The notes beneath the pieces were generated by a model. That model did no database searches, had not been told where the DNA came from, and saw nothing but the letters and a program-made list of their open reading frames with translations. A DNA stretch of 64,000 nucleotides, from the NCBI GenBank assembly GCA_033439795.1, contig JAUTDP010000001.1, positions 3,224,001 to 3,288,000 on the forward strand, in the 5' to 3' direction. The position numbers and the translations under genes were made by a program. This DNA is from Sordaria brevicollis (lineage: Eukaryota > Ascomycota > Sordariomycetes > Sordariales > Sordariaceae). Shown in pieces: positions 1 to 12,345 of the stretch. Position 1 is the first letter of the stretch, and every line of letters begins with the position of its first letter.

Positions 1-41
1 TAATATTAGTACGACGCTCTAACCAGCTGAGCTAATCGGGC
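1..41 (-). tRNA. tRNA-Ile (AAU), 5' half, cut by window edge
   Basis: Read on the minus strand, the sequence opens with a 7-base acceptor strand GCCCGAT, then a D-arm (GCTC ... GAGC) with the GGTT of a D-loop, then an anticodon arm with C-T-AAT-A in the loop. The anticodon AAU would decode isoleucine. The window ends within or just after the anticodon loop, so the T-arm and 3' acceptor are missing. Whether an intron follows position 37 cannot be seen. Confidence 0.8.
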
Positions 42-184
42 TTTGTTGAAAGTTCAGCATCGAATCTTGTGTTGATATCGCAAAGATCACGGAAAGCACC
101 AACACTTGGGGTGTCTGAACAAACACTTCTAAGTAGTGTGACAAAAGACCTCATTGCACGCCCTCAACCTAGCGACCAGGCTAT

Positions 185-1324
185 TCAAGAACTTCTCCTC
201 CCCAACGTAGCCCTCCTCACCCTCGATAATCTCCTCCCACACTTGCCCGTGCCCTCCTTGATCAGCTCCTTAAAAGTATCAATAATGCCCTGATAACCCG
301 AATGCTTGCTGAAATCTTCAAACCACAACAAGCCCGCTCCCTTGCCAGGGAACGTGTACGGAATCCAGCTAAACGGATCGTAAAAGTCCCAAAGCGTGAT
401 GCCCACGCACTCCTTAACCTTCACGCACGCCCTCGCCACCTGCTGGTATCCATCCTTCTGCCACTCCAGACTGGTCTCGTTGACGGGGATCGTGATGCGC
501 ATGTCCAGCTCCGTGAACGCCACCTCTTGCGCGCCCGCCTGCACGTACCCCCGCATCGTCTCTTCCAGTTCTGCGGCCGTCGGGTGCCTGTCCGCGTGCA
601 GGTGCGCTTGCATGCCGACGCCGTCGACGCGCAGGCCGGCGTCGCGGAGCATCTTGACAATCTTTTGCGCACCCGCCGTCTTGACAGCCTTGGGCCACTC
701 GATTGCGTAGTCATTGTAGTAAAGTTTCGCGCTGGGATCGACTTCAGCGGCGGTCTTGAAGGAAAGACGGAGGAACTCCTCGCCCAGAACCTTGTAGAAG
801 ATGCTCTGCCTGTACCCGCCGTCCTCGTCGTTCAGGGCCTCGTTGACCACGTCCCAGGCGTAGCACTTGCCCTTGTAGTGGCCCATGAGTTCGGTGATGT
901 GGCGGACGATGACCTCCCTCATTTCGTCCTTGGTCCATTCGGTTTCGTTCTTGGCTTCAACCCACGGCGCAAGCTGGCTGTGCCAGACGAGCGCGTGGCA
1001 TCGCAGGAGCTTGCCGGTTTTTTCGGCGAGCGAGACGACAATGTCACCTTCGGTAAAGTTGAAGACGCCCGGTGAGGGTTCGGTGAAGAGCCATTTCTGT
1101 CCGTTGGTAGGGGTCGTTTGTCCGAACTCGAGCGGGTCGGCGAAGATGGCGTCGTATTGAGCGTACTGGGCCTCGTACCCTGCGCGCTCGCGCTGGCCGG
1201 GACTGTCGGTTGCGGCACCGAAGTACTTGAGACCGGCTAGAGTGGCATAGTGGTGAAGTTGGGCGGCCGTGAGAGGGGCAAGGACAGGCAAAAGAGCCGC
1301 AGCTGTTGAGAAGGGAAGCCGCAT
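185..1324 (-). CDS. Secreted endo-1,4-beta-xylanase, glycoside hydrolase family 10
   Basis: Intronless 379-residue protein. Residues 1-21 are a signal peptide (MRLPFS, a hydrophobic Ala/Leu core, then AAQ), so the enzyme is expected outside the cell, cutting internal beta-1,4 links of xylan. The GH10 hallmarks are in order: the HALVWHSQ strand near residue 110, the acid/base Glu162 in WDVVNE, and the nucleophile Glu272 in TELD. A retaining double-displacement mechanism follows from the family. The barrel fills almost the whole length and no cellulose-binding module or Ser/Thr-rich linker is present. The last about 20 residues (RRLSRVRRATLGRRSS) are unusually basic for a secreted enzyme and may be an extension beyond the barrel. 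The start is the first Met and gives a proper signal peptide. A GGCTAAA site lies about 330 bp upstream. The family call is firm; exact substrate preference is not visible. Confidence 0.94.
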   Translation of the reverse strand: MRLPFSTAAALLPVLAPLTAAQLHHYATLAGLKYFGAATDSPGQRERAGYEAQYAQYDAIFADPLEFGQTTPTNGQKWLFTEPSPGVFNFTEGDIVVSLAEKTGKLLRCHALVWHSQLAPWVEAKNETEWTKDEMREVIVRHITELMGHYKGKCYAWDVVNEALNDEDGGYRQSIFYKVLGEEFLRLSFKTAAEVDPSAKLYYNDYAIEWPKAVKTAGAQKIVKMLRDAGLRVDGVGMQAHLHADRHPTAAELEETMRGYVQAGAQEVAFTELDMRITIPVNETSLEWQKDGYQQVARACVKVKECVGITLWDFYDPFSWIPYTFPGKGAGLLWFEDFSKHSGYQGIIDTFKELIKEGTGKCGRRLSRVRRATLGRRSS

Positions 1325-2700
1325 CGTGAATGTCTGCGACTACGATGGTCGTTATAGGAGGAAAGTAATGTGGTCAGTCACCCCCAGCAGAAGTTAACGG
1401 GTTCCAGTCACCTCCTGTTGAGCGGGAAAGTCATGAGCGTCGATAAGAAACACCGCGGCTTCTTATGTCTTTGGATGTCCAACCTGTACCATGGGCTCGG
1501 GATCATAACATGGAGATCTCGCAATTATTTACCCGCTCGTACCTTAATAAAATCCCATCACTCGTTAATGACCGATCACATCCTACCAGTTCCCCTCTTC
1601 TCTGTCGAAATATAGGAATCTGGAGGATTAACCCGACCGTCCGGCTCGGTCATTTAGCCGTACCGGAGGTTAGCATCACCGACATGTGTCTGACGGTGAG
1701 GGGAAGCTCTTCCTTTCGGCTCTCCGCATTCCCTCACCGGCCTTGGCTTCCCCCGGGTAAATGAAGTATAGGTGCAACATGGCCTCCAATCACGGACGAC
1801 AAGAGCCGTCTTTACCGTGAATAAGCTTGGCCCAACGAAAAGGTGAGAGTCTCACGACTGAGGTGAGAAATGGTGTTTGCGAGGAAATATCATAGAACGG
1901 CCTGGCTGCCCGTTAGTAACACTTCCCAAAATCGATATTGTTGACCCAGCGAAACTTACCCGATCAATAACCGGTTGTGCCCGAAGCTGCGATGCAACCA
2001 AACTGACGGGTCGCATGCACTATTGAGAATCATGTAAAGTGATGTCAAGTTGATCATCGTGATCGTTCTTGGTGGTGGACCAGTCGCCAAGACTTTTGAC
2101 CGGACATACGTCATTGTAAACAAAGTGATGGTTTAGGTGACGACCCATCTGAACACTCGCTCTTCCAACCCGGTCTGAATACCTTCAAGTCTGGAATAAC
2201 GTCAAGTATGGATCCTTATATCCACTCGGACTTAGACTAGGCCGGTTTATGGGGCTTGCCGAACCCGGTGTCATGGACAAGACGGAAGTTTTCCGGTTTC
2301 GTACCAGTCTGGGCGGACGGATGTCAAGGTCATACAGACGGATACCGGCTCAAAGAAGAACACCATGCCAAGACCCAAGGCTGAGTATGACCTGGGGACA
2401 CTGTGTGGGTGTAATTCCCCGCGATGTAAACAAACAAGGACAGGGGCAAAATAGGGGCAGGACACTTTGCAAAATCTGGGGTTCTGTAGGGCTGAAGGAG
2501 CCAAAGTTTGAGGGTGGACGATAAACCATCGATCCAAGTTACCGTTCATTCAATATGCCGGGGTATTAGTAGGATGAGAAACAACTCAATGATCTATGTT
2601 TAACACGCAATTGGTGTTCCCGAACGCTCCACGATGAAATCAAGTTATGCCTGAAAGAAACCCAGAAAGCCAAACCCAAAACCCGTTCCCAATATTTTTT
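1325..2700. other. Intergenic: xylanase promoter region and glutamine synthetase 3' flank
   Basis: No gene is supported here. The part next to 1324 is the presumed promoter of the minus-strand xylanase. It holds one GGCTAAA (1653-1659, minus) and one CCGGGG (1751-1756, minus) that fits the SYGGRG consensus of the carbon repressor CreA. The part near 2700 would be the 3' UTR of glutamine synthetase. The open frames in the interval are short and have no recognisable domains. Confidence 0.6.
1653..1659 (-). promoter_or_regulatory. Candidate XlnR/Xyr1 binding site
   Basis: On the minus strand the bases read GGCTAAA, the consensus bound by the xylanase activator XlnR/Xyr1 in filamentous ascomycetes. 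It is in the sense orientation about 330 bp upstream of the xylanase ATG. One 7-mer match can occur by chance, so the call rests on the position in front of a xylanase. Confidence 0.4.
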
Positions 2701-4950
2701 TTACTCCGAAACAGCGCCAAAGCAGGTCTCCATAATGATACCAGTAATCTGGTAAGGGTCGGCGTTGGACGCAGGGCGACGGTCCTCGAAGTAACCGTAG
2801 CCCTTGGCGCCGCATTCCCTGGGAATACGGATAGAGGCACCACGGTTGGCGACGCCATATGTGAAAGAGTCGATAGAGCCGGTCTCGTGACGGCCGGTAA
2901 GACGCTTGTCGTTGCCCTCGCCGTAGACGGCGATGTGCTCCTTGTGGCGGGCCTCGAGCTTCTTGATGGCATCCTCGATGTACTTCATGCCACCCTCCTT
3001 GCGCATGTTCTCGGTAGAGAAGTTGGTGTGGAGACCGGCACCGTTCCAGTCGCCGGGAATGGGCTTGGGGTCGAAGGAGACCTTGGCGCCGAACTCCTCA
3101 GACACGCGGTGGAGGAGGAAACGAGCGAGCCAGAGGTGGTCACCCATCTCAATGCCGTCGCAGGGGCCGACCTGGAACTCCCATTGGGCGGGCATGACCT
3201 CGGCGTTGGTGCCGGAGATCTTGACGCCAGCGTACAAGCAGCACTTGTAGTGGGCCTCGACGATATCACGCTGGACAACCTTGCCAGCGCCGACACCGCA
3301 GTAGTAGGGACCCTGGGGAGCGGGGAACCCGTTCTTGGGCCAGCCGTAGGGCCTGTCGTTGAGGTCGAGGAGAGTGTACTCCTGCTCGAGACCGAACCAG
3401 GGGACCTGGTCAGCATGGGCCTCCATCAACTTGGCGGCCTCATGTCTGTGATTGAACTTGTTGGGGGTGCCGTCGGCGTTCCAGCACTCGGAAAGGACGA
3501 GAATGTTGGGGCTGCCACGGAAAGGATCAGGGAAGACGGCTACGGGCTGCGGAGGGAAGGCATGTTAGCACCATGGCTCGCGAGACATGCAGAAATCTTG
3601 GAAGATTGTAGCTTACCTTGAGGTAGACGTCGGAGTTCTCACCAGGGGCCTGGCCAGTGGAGGAACCATCGAAGTTCCAGATGGGAAGCTCCTCAGGCTG
3701 ATATTGGTTCTCCTTCTCGGGAAGAGTCTAGAACAGGGCTAGTTAGCATCATGTCATGCGCAATGCAATCTTCAAGCGCATTGTTCGCATTGTTCGCATT
3801 GTTCGCATTGTTCGCATTGTTTGCATTGTTTGCCGGTCGTCACTCAATTGGCCGCATTCGTCTGCACCTCCACATCCGTAGTCGTTATGCATTGAAATTC
3901 GGTTTGTAATGAACCCGTCTGGCGGATTAGCCAGCGGCTGGGCTGGCCGGTGCATATCGTGCACAATCAATGCCCGCCGTGATAAGCAGTGAATCCGACA
4001 GGGAAATGCCTTCAGCATCGAGCGGCGGTCTCGGCGCTGAGTGGGAACGAATCGTGGATTGCGTGCGAGCGTGACATGCTGGGTTTTTTTTCAGGCGGGC
4101 GACAGTCGGTGGAGAGAGTGGAGTCTGATGCGAAGCCGGCGGGGCCATTTCCCTTCTTGTCGACGCCGCTTGGGTTTCGGGTGTGGGTCCGGCCGGCAAC
4201 CGGTGGGCAGCCGAGAGGAGCGCCGGAAGCCTCTCCAAGCCACACAGCCATAAGAGAACTGGACTGGATGATCTGTGTCATCGCTGTCACAGTTCTCGTA
4301 TGACTGCGCCACAAAGGAAAGACGAGGACCCTGCACAGCGCCCAGAAGCCAAGGCATCCGAGGCTGATGCAGAGTCCAACACCACCACGTCACGGCGAGC
4401 TGAAACCGGTTTTGCGGAACGTGAAAAAAGCGTGGCGTGGGAATGCGAGGAAAAGGGGACTCGGGATCGTCGCACACTCTTCGTCGTCGTGGTTGGTTGT
4501 TTGGGTCGCGCACTCAGAAGAGGACAGAGGACAAGTCGGGGAGCCCGTCGATTGGCTGATGGTATTGGTGGGTTCGAGGATGTGCCGAGAGTGACGACGG
4601 ACCAAAGGGTCCATGGAACAAATCGCAAACAATGCGCAAGAGAGAAAAGATAGACAAAGATTTGAGACTCACCCTCGATTTTGACCTGGTACCGCCCTCG
4701 GCATCGATCCAGATGTACTCGGCAATGATCTGGCCGTTCTGAGGAAGACGCATGAACTTCTTGAGGTTCTCCGCGTTGGAGAGGAATGCCGCTTCTGTCG
4801 CCTGTAGTCCGAACGCGGTCAGTGACTTGAATCCCAGCGTATAGAGGTGCACCAACACCCTCAAAAAAAGGCGGCCCAATGTCAAGACCCGGGTTGGTGT
4901 TCGTTGGCTGCCATAGGCGTACGGCACAGGAGGGGGTATAGACTCACCAT
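2701..4950 (-). CDS. gln-1: Glutamine synthetase (EC 6.3.1.2), four exons
   Basis: Condenses glutamate, ammonium and ATP to glutamine in the cytosol, the central ammonium-assimilation step. Exons on the minus strand: 4950-4948 (only the ATG), 4801-4673, 3727-3617 and 3546-2701. Introns are 4947-4802 (146 bp), 4672-3728 (945 bp) and 3616-3547 (70 bp), all GT...AG. The joined frame is 362 codons, normal for a eukaryotic type II enzyme. Visible signatures: beta-grasp motif DGSSTG (64-69), the glutamate/metal strand EQEYTLL (about 135), the ATP-binding motif [10 protein letters not shown] (249-258), [10 protein letters not shown] (315-324) and [10 protein letters not shown] (337-346). Exon 2 continues [19 protein letters not shown], typical of fungal N termini. 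A cluster of GATA motifs sits just upstream. Odd points are the ATG-only first exon and the very long second intron with a 9-bp repeat. Confidence 0.95.
3778..3831. repeat. 9-bp tandem repeat in the long glutamine synthetase intron
   Basis: Six consecutive copies of a 9-mer: GCATTGTTC four times, then GCATTGTTT twice. The array lies near the 3' end of the 945-bp second intron of the glutamine synthetase gene, where length variation would not alter the protein. Confidence 0.9.
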
Positions 4951-7779
4951 TTTTGCGGTTATGTGTGTGTGTGTGTATGTGAAGATGGGAAGAATATTAC
5001 GTATGGAAAAGAGGAATCTGGGGTTTTGTTCGGGAAACCAAAGCAAAGAGGACGTGCTGCGATTTTAAAAGAGCTGGGGCAATGGGGTATCCTAGCGCCA
5101 AAGATATGATAGTGATGATAGAGAGAAGAAACAATAGATACGGGCTGCAGTGTCGGCGGGGTCTGAGGCTTTTTATGTTCTTTGCTTTCGTCGCCGGGCC
5201 TACCTCACCGTTGTCGCAGAAAAAAGGTACATGGAGGGATGCTATGAGGTACTCGAGATACGGGAGCAGGGTACTCGAGGTACGGCTGCCCATGTACACC
5301 GTGCATCAAAGTCAAAGAAACTTTTCTGGCCTAGGAGCCAGAGATAAGAAGCGGCATCAAGGAAAACAGGGGTCACTGGCTAAAGAATAGCGGGCCAAGC
5401 GATTACTCCCACAAGAATCGAGAAAACGCCTCCAGTGTGTGAGAGCGGTGCTGTGTGCGGTCGTCGTGGGTTCTCACTGACACGCACAGGACTCCGCGCA
5501 TGCCATCCTGACGGTCCGCCCAAACGAGGGTGGGGAGCCGGTGTCTAGTTCGGTGAGGCCGGTGGGGTGGACAATTACCCTCGTCAAGCCTACTGGCCAC
5601 GGTCAACAGCCCTGGGGCCGGGTTGCCAGTGGGATGGAGAAGGCAGGAGACGAGGCGGGGGCGAGGCGAAGGCTGGATTCCTTCTACGTCGAGCAAGTAT
5701 ACTCCCTCTCCGTTCCCTGTACATCGTGAGGACGTGAGGTAACGACGACATTCTACTTGTTGGAGGTACGTAGCTACCTGAACTCGGTCCGTTGTCCAGG
5801 AACACTCCTTTACTTTGCGGACAGTTCGTCCTGCATGCCTCTCCTTTTCTTAAGAGCCGATGTCTAGAGGTAGACATCACTTATAATTAGATATTGTGCC
5901 CGTGTGCTTTTGGTGTTTCGATACGTAGAGGCTGTACCTAACCTCCGCCGTGGTCTTTGCGTTGGCGATTCATGTCAGAATTCTAGAACGAGTCGCTGTA
6001 TCTGGACAACGCTACCAGCTACCTAGGTAGGTCACGCAGTGTTACCCCTGAGGTTCCCCTGCGTCGGGCCCCTCAAAAACCGTGTTCCTCGCTGCTGCCC
6101 TTCTATGTTCTATTTCAGTCGGGGCACTGCACTTCAAAAACAGTGGGCACGTTTGGCATACTTTTTTACCGCTTCCATTACACGCAGGTCGAGTCTCAAC
6201 AAAGACATACAGGTACTAGCGGCAACCCATTACGACAACAACACCGGTAGGCGGCAGCCTCTCACGGGAAATGTTCGTGATCGACGGAACCAAAAGAGAT
6301 GTTCCAAGTTCTTCCCCAATTACGTAGAGAATTGGGGTATCATCCTCGACTCTTCCCGACTTTGAATGTACGGCAGACGTCGTGACCATCTTTGCGTCTC
6401 ACCGTGTGCATTTGGCACATGCCTGTGGCCCAGTGTCCACCCGTTCGTCCGTACATGACAGTCTCCAAACATCATTGCCCTTTTGGCGTTTGGCACCATG
6501 TTGTGGTAGATCTCCAGCTCACATCGGACGAGTTCAAGGCGTTGGCTCGGCAAAGTTAGAGAACCAGAGAACCATTTGACATCCGAGAGCATCATCTTTG
6601 CTGGAATTGCAATCCCCGCCTTCGTTACAGAATACCAGGAGTGACGATGGCTTCCTGTTTGGAAAAAACTTAGGGTCGTCGACGACTTGCGGGGAATTTG
6701 CCACCGAGCTTGTTGAAGTCCCTTGCGATCGGGGATCTGAGGGTGAATGAGAAACTACCGATGGTTTCGGCTCACATGTAACTCTTTCTACAAGATCGTC
6801 ATTACCTCGGGGTTTATACGTCAAGGAAAGTGGTAATGGCGGGAATAGGTAGGTAAACCCCGCGTTTTTGTGACCACTTTAGTTGCTCCGATGTCTGACT
6901 TTACTTGAGACACCATTCGAGGCCTTTTTCATTTTGTTTTCATATGAGTAAACTCGAACTTGTGATATCGTGGTCCCTAGACTCGCGACTCGCAAATTGG
7001 GGGTTTGATACCAATCCACCACACACACAACCCTGAACCTTTATCGATAACCGTCCACGCGGCTGAAAGTTCAAGTGTGGTGGTCACGTCCAAAACGGGT
7101 TTCAAGGGTGTGTGGAAGCGTGGGGTGGAGTTCCAGCGGCTGCTTTGGCTCAACGTTCCACAACATCACAACACACAAACATGGCAACCTCGCATCCCAC
7201 AAATTCGACAATTGTGAGGGCATACACCCTCATCGTCACCGAAAAGTGGCTGGAGAAACGGAGAGCGGATTTTGTTCCATCCCCCAAAAATGCTTCCAAC
7301 CTCACCCAAACAAGGGGGCCGATCAGTCGAGTCATTTGGATGGACCTTTGGTCGAGGATCTTCCTCACTGATGATGCCCGGCGTCCCTGGCGCTCCGCTG
7401 ACGGTTATCCATCCCTATCTCCCCCATCAATGAGCGTTCCTGTTTTCAGGTGGTCCTCGAAATCGCTTCAGGCATCGTGACCGTCCTGCATTCCACCGGC
7501 AGTCCACCGTCGGCCCCCGCTATGACTCTTCGGCCCGGGAGGGCTCCTCTCTCTGTCAGGCGGAAACGCTGGCGGATAAGGTGGGCGGATACCGTCCAGG
7601 TTGAACAGGAATCGAGCCGCGATTGTCAGTTCCATTGAAAGAGGGGCAGGAGGAGGAGCGTCCGGCCGTGGAGCTTCTTCGACTGCGGGCTGCCAGGGGG
7701 GTTTTGGAAGCGTTTTTTGGGAGTTGCTTACCGCGCTTACTGGCTTAGCGTGCACCGCCTCCATCTCCCCCCATATCGA
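4951..7779. other. Intergenic: glutamine synthetase promoter side and gene-poor DNA up to the RIP boundary
   Basis: No gene is supported. Just upstream of the ATG is a short (TG)n run (about 4965-4980) and then a GATA cluster (5103-5140). Bases 5247-5285 hold two copies of a GTACTCGAG(A/G)TACGG-like motif. The open frames between 5,400 and 7,770 overlap on both strands, lack domains and look like chance frames in GC-balanced DNA. Composition falls abruptly to AT-rich at about 7,780. Confidence 0.6.
5103..5140. promoter_or_regulatory. Cluster of four GATA motifs upstream of glutamine synthetase
   Basis: GATA occurs at 5103, 5108, 5117 and 5137, within 38 bp and 150-190 bp upstream of the glutamine synthetase ATG. 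Global nitrogen GATA factors (AreA/NIT2 type) bind closely spaced GATA elements, and glutamine synthetase is a common target of nitrogen control. The functional link is inferred from spacing and target gene. Confidence 0.4.
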
Positions 7780-8567
7780 ACAGAAAATAAAAATAAAAAT
7801 CGATAAATCTTTTCAGGTAACATATACTTTATTAACGACACGCACCACAACACTATATATTTACGACCATAGAATACTCTATAATAACATTACTATTCTA
7901 TTATAAAACTTCGTACAATTTGGGCAATTAATTGAAGGTATTTAAATAATACGATTGCCGTTGTCCGCGATAATTTTAATAATATTTTAGTAAAATTACT
8001 ATAATTACAAAAGATTTGGGATATAATACACTTATTTTACTACGCGCTTAATTACCCCCTAAAAAATAATTTAAATAGCTAATACTTTATACTAATACGC
8101 GTTTTTTTTATTTACTTTTCCTCTTCTCCCTAAATAATATACTTTTTAAATTGTAATACCCTTACCCTTACCGTCCCCTTCCCTTTTAAATTAACTTCGT
8201 CGTAATACCCTTAATTCTTCTTTTTTGAATTAATTTCCTTAATTAGCGTTTTAATTTCTTTTTCCTTAATTCGAAATCGCCGTTAAACCCGCAATTATAA
8301 ACTAATAATAATAAAATTAATTTTTCGATAAGGGTATTTAAAAATAGGGTTTCGATAATCCTTAATATTAAGAAATCGACCCTACTAATATTACTATTCC
8401 GGGCGCGCTTATCGAATTAATATAATTTAATTTAAAAGACGTAATCCCTATTACGTTCGAAAATACTATAAAATTTACGCGGAATATTAATATTAAATTA
8501 GAAAATACTTATAATATCCTACGTATCGAATTACCTATTAGTTATAATATATTACCCTTATTATTAA

Positions 8568-8607
<40 letters not shown>

Positions 8608-11600
8608 ACGCTTTATTATAATATTATTACCCCCTTTAAAAATTCTAATTCCTAAATTAGCTCTAATTCCCTAAACCGATTAATAAAGCCTACCCATACC
8701 GGCCAATATCGAATAAATATATAAAAAATTTTTCGTTATAAGGAACCTAATCGAATTTACTAATTAAATAAAAGCCAATAAATATTAGCGCTTTATTAAT
8801 AATTTTTATTCTCCTAATAATAAAGCGCGTATTCTAAATAAAGAGAGGGAATTTTATATATAATATTATCGGTATTTACTCTATATAAAGATAATTAAGA
8901 AGGATAATAAAAAAAATCTATCTAAAAACTTTCGCGATAAATCCTCTTATATTCCTATTATTTGCCCGCGTTTAATTAAATATAAAATACATCCTAATAA
9001 TTACGTTATTTACTAATCGGTTAACCGTAAATAGGTACTTTATAATTATAATATAAATCTATTAAATAGGACCAAGCAAAATACGGCTATTAAAAAGGCG
9101 GCCAAAAATAACGTTATACGTAATTTCGCAGCGGTAATAATTTATCGTACTTTATTTAATAGCGGTAGCCGAAATAATAATACTTATAAACGTATAAAAG
9201 TGGCCGGCGGTATTTATTTAATAAAGTAAAATATTTTAAATATTAATAAAATTTACCGCTAAATATATTTAAACCCGTACTACGTTAGTAAGTAATTTAT
9301 TATTAACGTTTAAATAAATTATATAGAATAATATTATATAAACCGTACTAGCGGCCTAATTAATAATTTTAACTACATTTATTATAAATCTATTACGGCT
9401 AGGCGTACGTTAAATAGCGCTAATTCTTTTAATTTAGTATAGGCAAATGCTAGTAAGTGAAAATCCTATCCTTTTTTTTTTTTTTTTTTATTATTATTCA
9501 ACCGCTTCAACCGCTTTAATTACTTTAACCTTACTAACTCTCCCTCTCTCTTTCTAAACCAACTTAAAACGCTATAAAGGCGTAGCTACTTCGTTCTTAT
9601 AAATATAATATACAATATTAATTAGCTTAGTTAGTTATTCTATACTATATTCATTCGTAATAAACACGGTTATTAAATCCCTTATAACTACTTCCTTATA
9701 AAAAAATTTAACGTAAATATTATATACGTATCGCTAATAGTAATTAAAGAGTAAATAATAAAATATATTAAAAATCTATAATTATTTCGCTACTTTCTTA
9801 TAAACGATTCTAACGTCGAATAAAAAGCTATACGTATAATTTTTCTAAAACCAAATATTAAATACTTACTTTATTACGTCTATTATAAACGGACTTTACG
9901 ACGTAAATTTATTAAAGATAGGTATAAAACCTATTTAGAATATATATTATACGCCGTTAAATATCGATAATTTAAAACGACTTATAACGAATCTATTTAG
10001 AGTACCCTTACAAATATACCTACCAACGATAAAATTTTAACGTATTTAAATAATAATTAAATTTCGAAGAAATAATAGTAGGCAAATTATATTCGTAAAC
10101 ACTTTCCTCTATTATTATAAGTATAATTATTATCCCCTTCTTTCGTCTTTTTTTATACTTTATCGTTTTTTTTCATTATCCCCGATATATTCTAAATCTC
10201 CTCCGATTTTCTTCAAATCTCCTCCGATTTTTCATAGGCCTTGAGCTTTTTTTTTTTCGCTTACTATTCTTTTTAATTTATAAATTAATATTTTTTTTTT
10301 TTTTTTAATTAAATATTAATAACTAACCCTTTCGAAGGCTACTATTCTACGTTAAAATATAATAATATAATAATTATATAATAATTCTCTTTACTTAATA
10401 TATAAAAATATATTTTCAATATCGACCGTCGGTATTTTATTAGAATAATTAAAGTAAAGAACGACTTTCGTACCAAATTTTTAAAGGAAATAATTAATTA
10501 CCCGGGTTTTAGCCGATTCCCGTCACTAATTTAACGGTTTATTATACTTAAAATTAAAGGTAGGTATTACTTCGTTAAATTAAGTAAATATATACGATTA
10601 TAAATATTTAAAGACTAATAGGGTATACTTACTTATTAATATAAATTTTATAGACGTTAATAATTACTATATAAATACCTTTAATATTACTACTTCTTTA
10701 TTAGTTTTAAAACCTTAATATAAAACCGGTTATTATAATAATTAGAAATATAGTAAAGCAACGGCTACGAACTATATAAAACCATCGAACGTAAACGACC
10801 GCTAATAATTACCCTAAAAATACCCTTTACTCTACGTATTAAATAAAACGTACGTACCTTTATAGAAGTCTAAATAAATTAATTTTATACCTTTTAAAGG
10901 TAAATAGCGTAGCGGTACGGTATTAAATCTTACCGTATTAAGTAGGCTAATACCTAATATTTCGAGAAGATAAGGGAGGGTTATAATTTATTTACAAATA
11001 CTATATAAAATTAGGAACGTATACTTATTAAAGAGCCGTTAATAAATTAAAGCTTTTTAACCAATTATATAATATTATTACAAGATTTTTAACGGCGTAG
11101 AATATACGTAATAATTATTACGGTTATAAATATTATATTAACTAACCGATTAATACTTTATACAATTTACCTAGATTTTTCGATTTATACGGTTTTTTCA
11201 TTTTTTTCGAATATTATATAAATATATATAAAGACCAGCACTCTAAGCACTCTATACGACTTACCTAAATTTTTCGATTTATACGGTTTTATTCATTTTT
11301 TTCGAATATTATATAAATATATATAAAAAAATATTAAATATAGCCAATTAGTACTATAGTTATATAGATTCAATATTTTACTAGAATATTTAAAAATAGT
11401 AATAAGTATAATTATAGAAACGTTTTTTATAAATATATTTCATTTTTTATTAAATGCATTTAATTAACGTTTTTATATAAAGACAATATATTAATATAAA
11501 CCTTCCTAATTTTTATACTAATCGATTATTCGTACTCGATATATTTTACACGAAAAGTTTTAAATATTTTACTATAAAAATACGGTTATTATATTAAAAA

Positions 11601-11945
11601 ACCAATAAATACACATATTATTTATAATATTAATATTGGAGTATACACTTTATAGATATTACCTATTACCCTACCTACTTACTTCGAAGTAAATACAAAT
11701 CGATAATAAAAATAACGAAATTAAAAAGCTTATAAGCTACCGCTATATTTAAAAATAGTAGTCGTAATATACTAGGTAGTATTATATTAGTTAATTAATA
11801 GTGCTCCCAATTAATATTATAATATAATATACTTATACATTACAATTTTTACAATTTTACTAAATTAATAATACGACCGTATACTTCCTCACGTGTACCT
11901 AATACGTATTAGGTACTAGAATTGGTCAGAGTTTACGTTAATTAA
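7780..11945. mobile_element. RIP-degraded AT-rich repeat block, left
   Basis: An abrupt switch to AT-rich sequence in which CpA and TpG are almost absent while CpG (for example GCGC, CGCG) persists. This is the pattern left by RIP, which changes CpA to TpA on both strands. RIP acts on duplications, so this is presumably a dead transposon or several. No intact frame exists. A decayed plus-strand frame is visible at about 9,870-10,090, where the in-frame stops are TAA or TAG, as expected from Gln codons after RIP. I could not assign it to a family. Other contents are a (TTA)n run (about 8,570-8,604), homopolymer T tracts (about 9,472-9,489 and 10,290-10,306) and a 94-bp tandem duplication near 11,160-11,330. 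Confidence 0.85.
11158..11330. repeat. 94-bp tandem duplication in the left RIP block
   Basis: The sequence TTACCTAGATTTTTCGATTT at 11,167, followed by about 50 matching bases, recurs at 11,261 with few changes (one G/A, one small T-tract difference). The copies are 94 bp apart. The bridge contains ACTCTAAGCACTCTATACG. Confidence 0.8.
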
Positions 11946-12345
11946 ATACTACGAATACTTCTTAGAAGGGTAAAGACTGGTAGATTACGAGATTTAGATG
12001 CCATACCACTCTGGGCAATATACGGTGGGCACCAGAGTGTAGCTCTCCCCTGTCTCCCCCCTGTTGCGCACCGCCTCAGTAAGCGCGATACTCGACACCG
12101 TTTTTTGAGGTTGACGACGATTGACATATGACCGTGTAACCACTCCAAATCCTGGGTCCTGGGATGAGCGTTCTGCCGTGGCATTTTAACATGCCCCCGG
12201 ATCCAACCTCGAGAGACCCTTTGTCCCGTGGAAGGTCTCAAAGGCTTCCAAACCATCTTCTCTAATTTTTTCACATTGCTAGGACGCAGGAAAACATGGC
12301 CTTCAACCCAAGCCCCTGCCAAGACATATTTCTTTGATGTTGACA

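Noticed and set aside
302..1075. 257-codon plus-strand frame
   Set aside because: Antisense to the xylanase gene; GC-rich third positions keep opposite frames open.
2647..3621. 324-codon plus-strand frame
   Set aside because: Antisense to glutamine synthetase and running across one of its introns.
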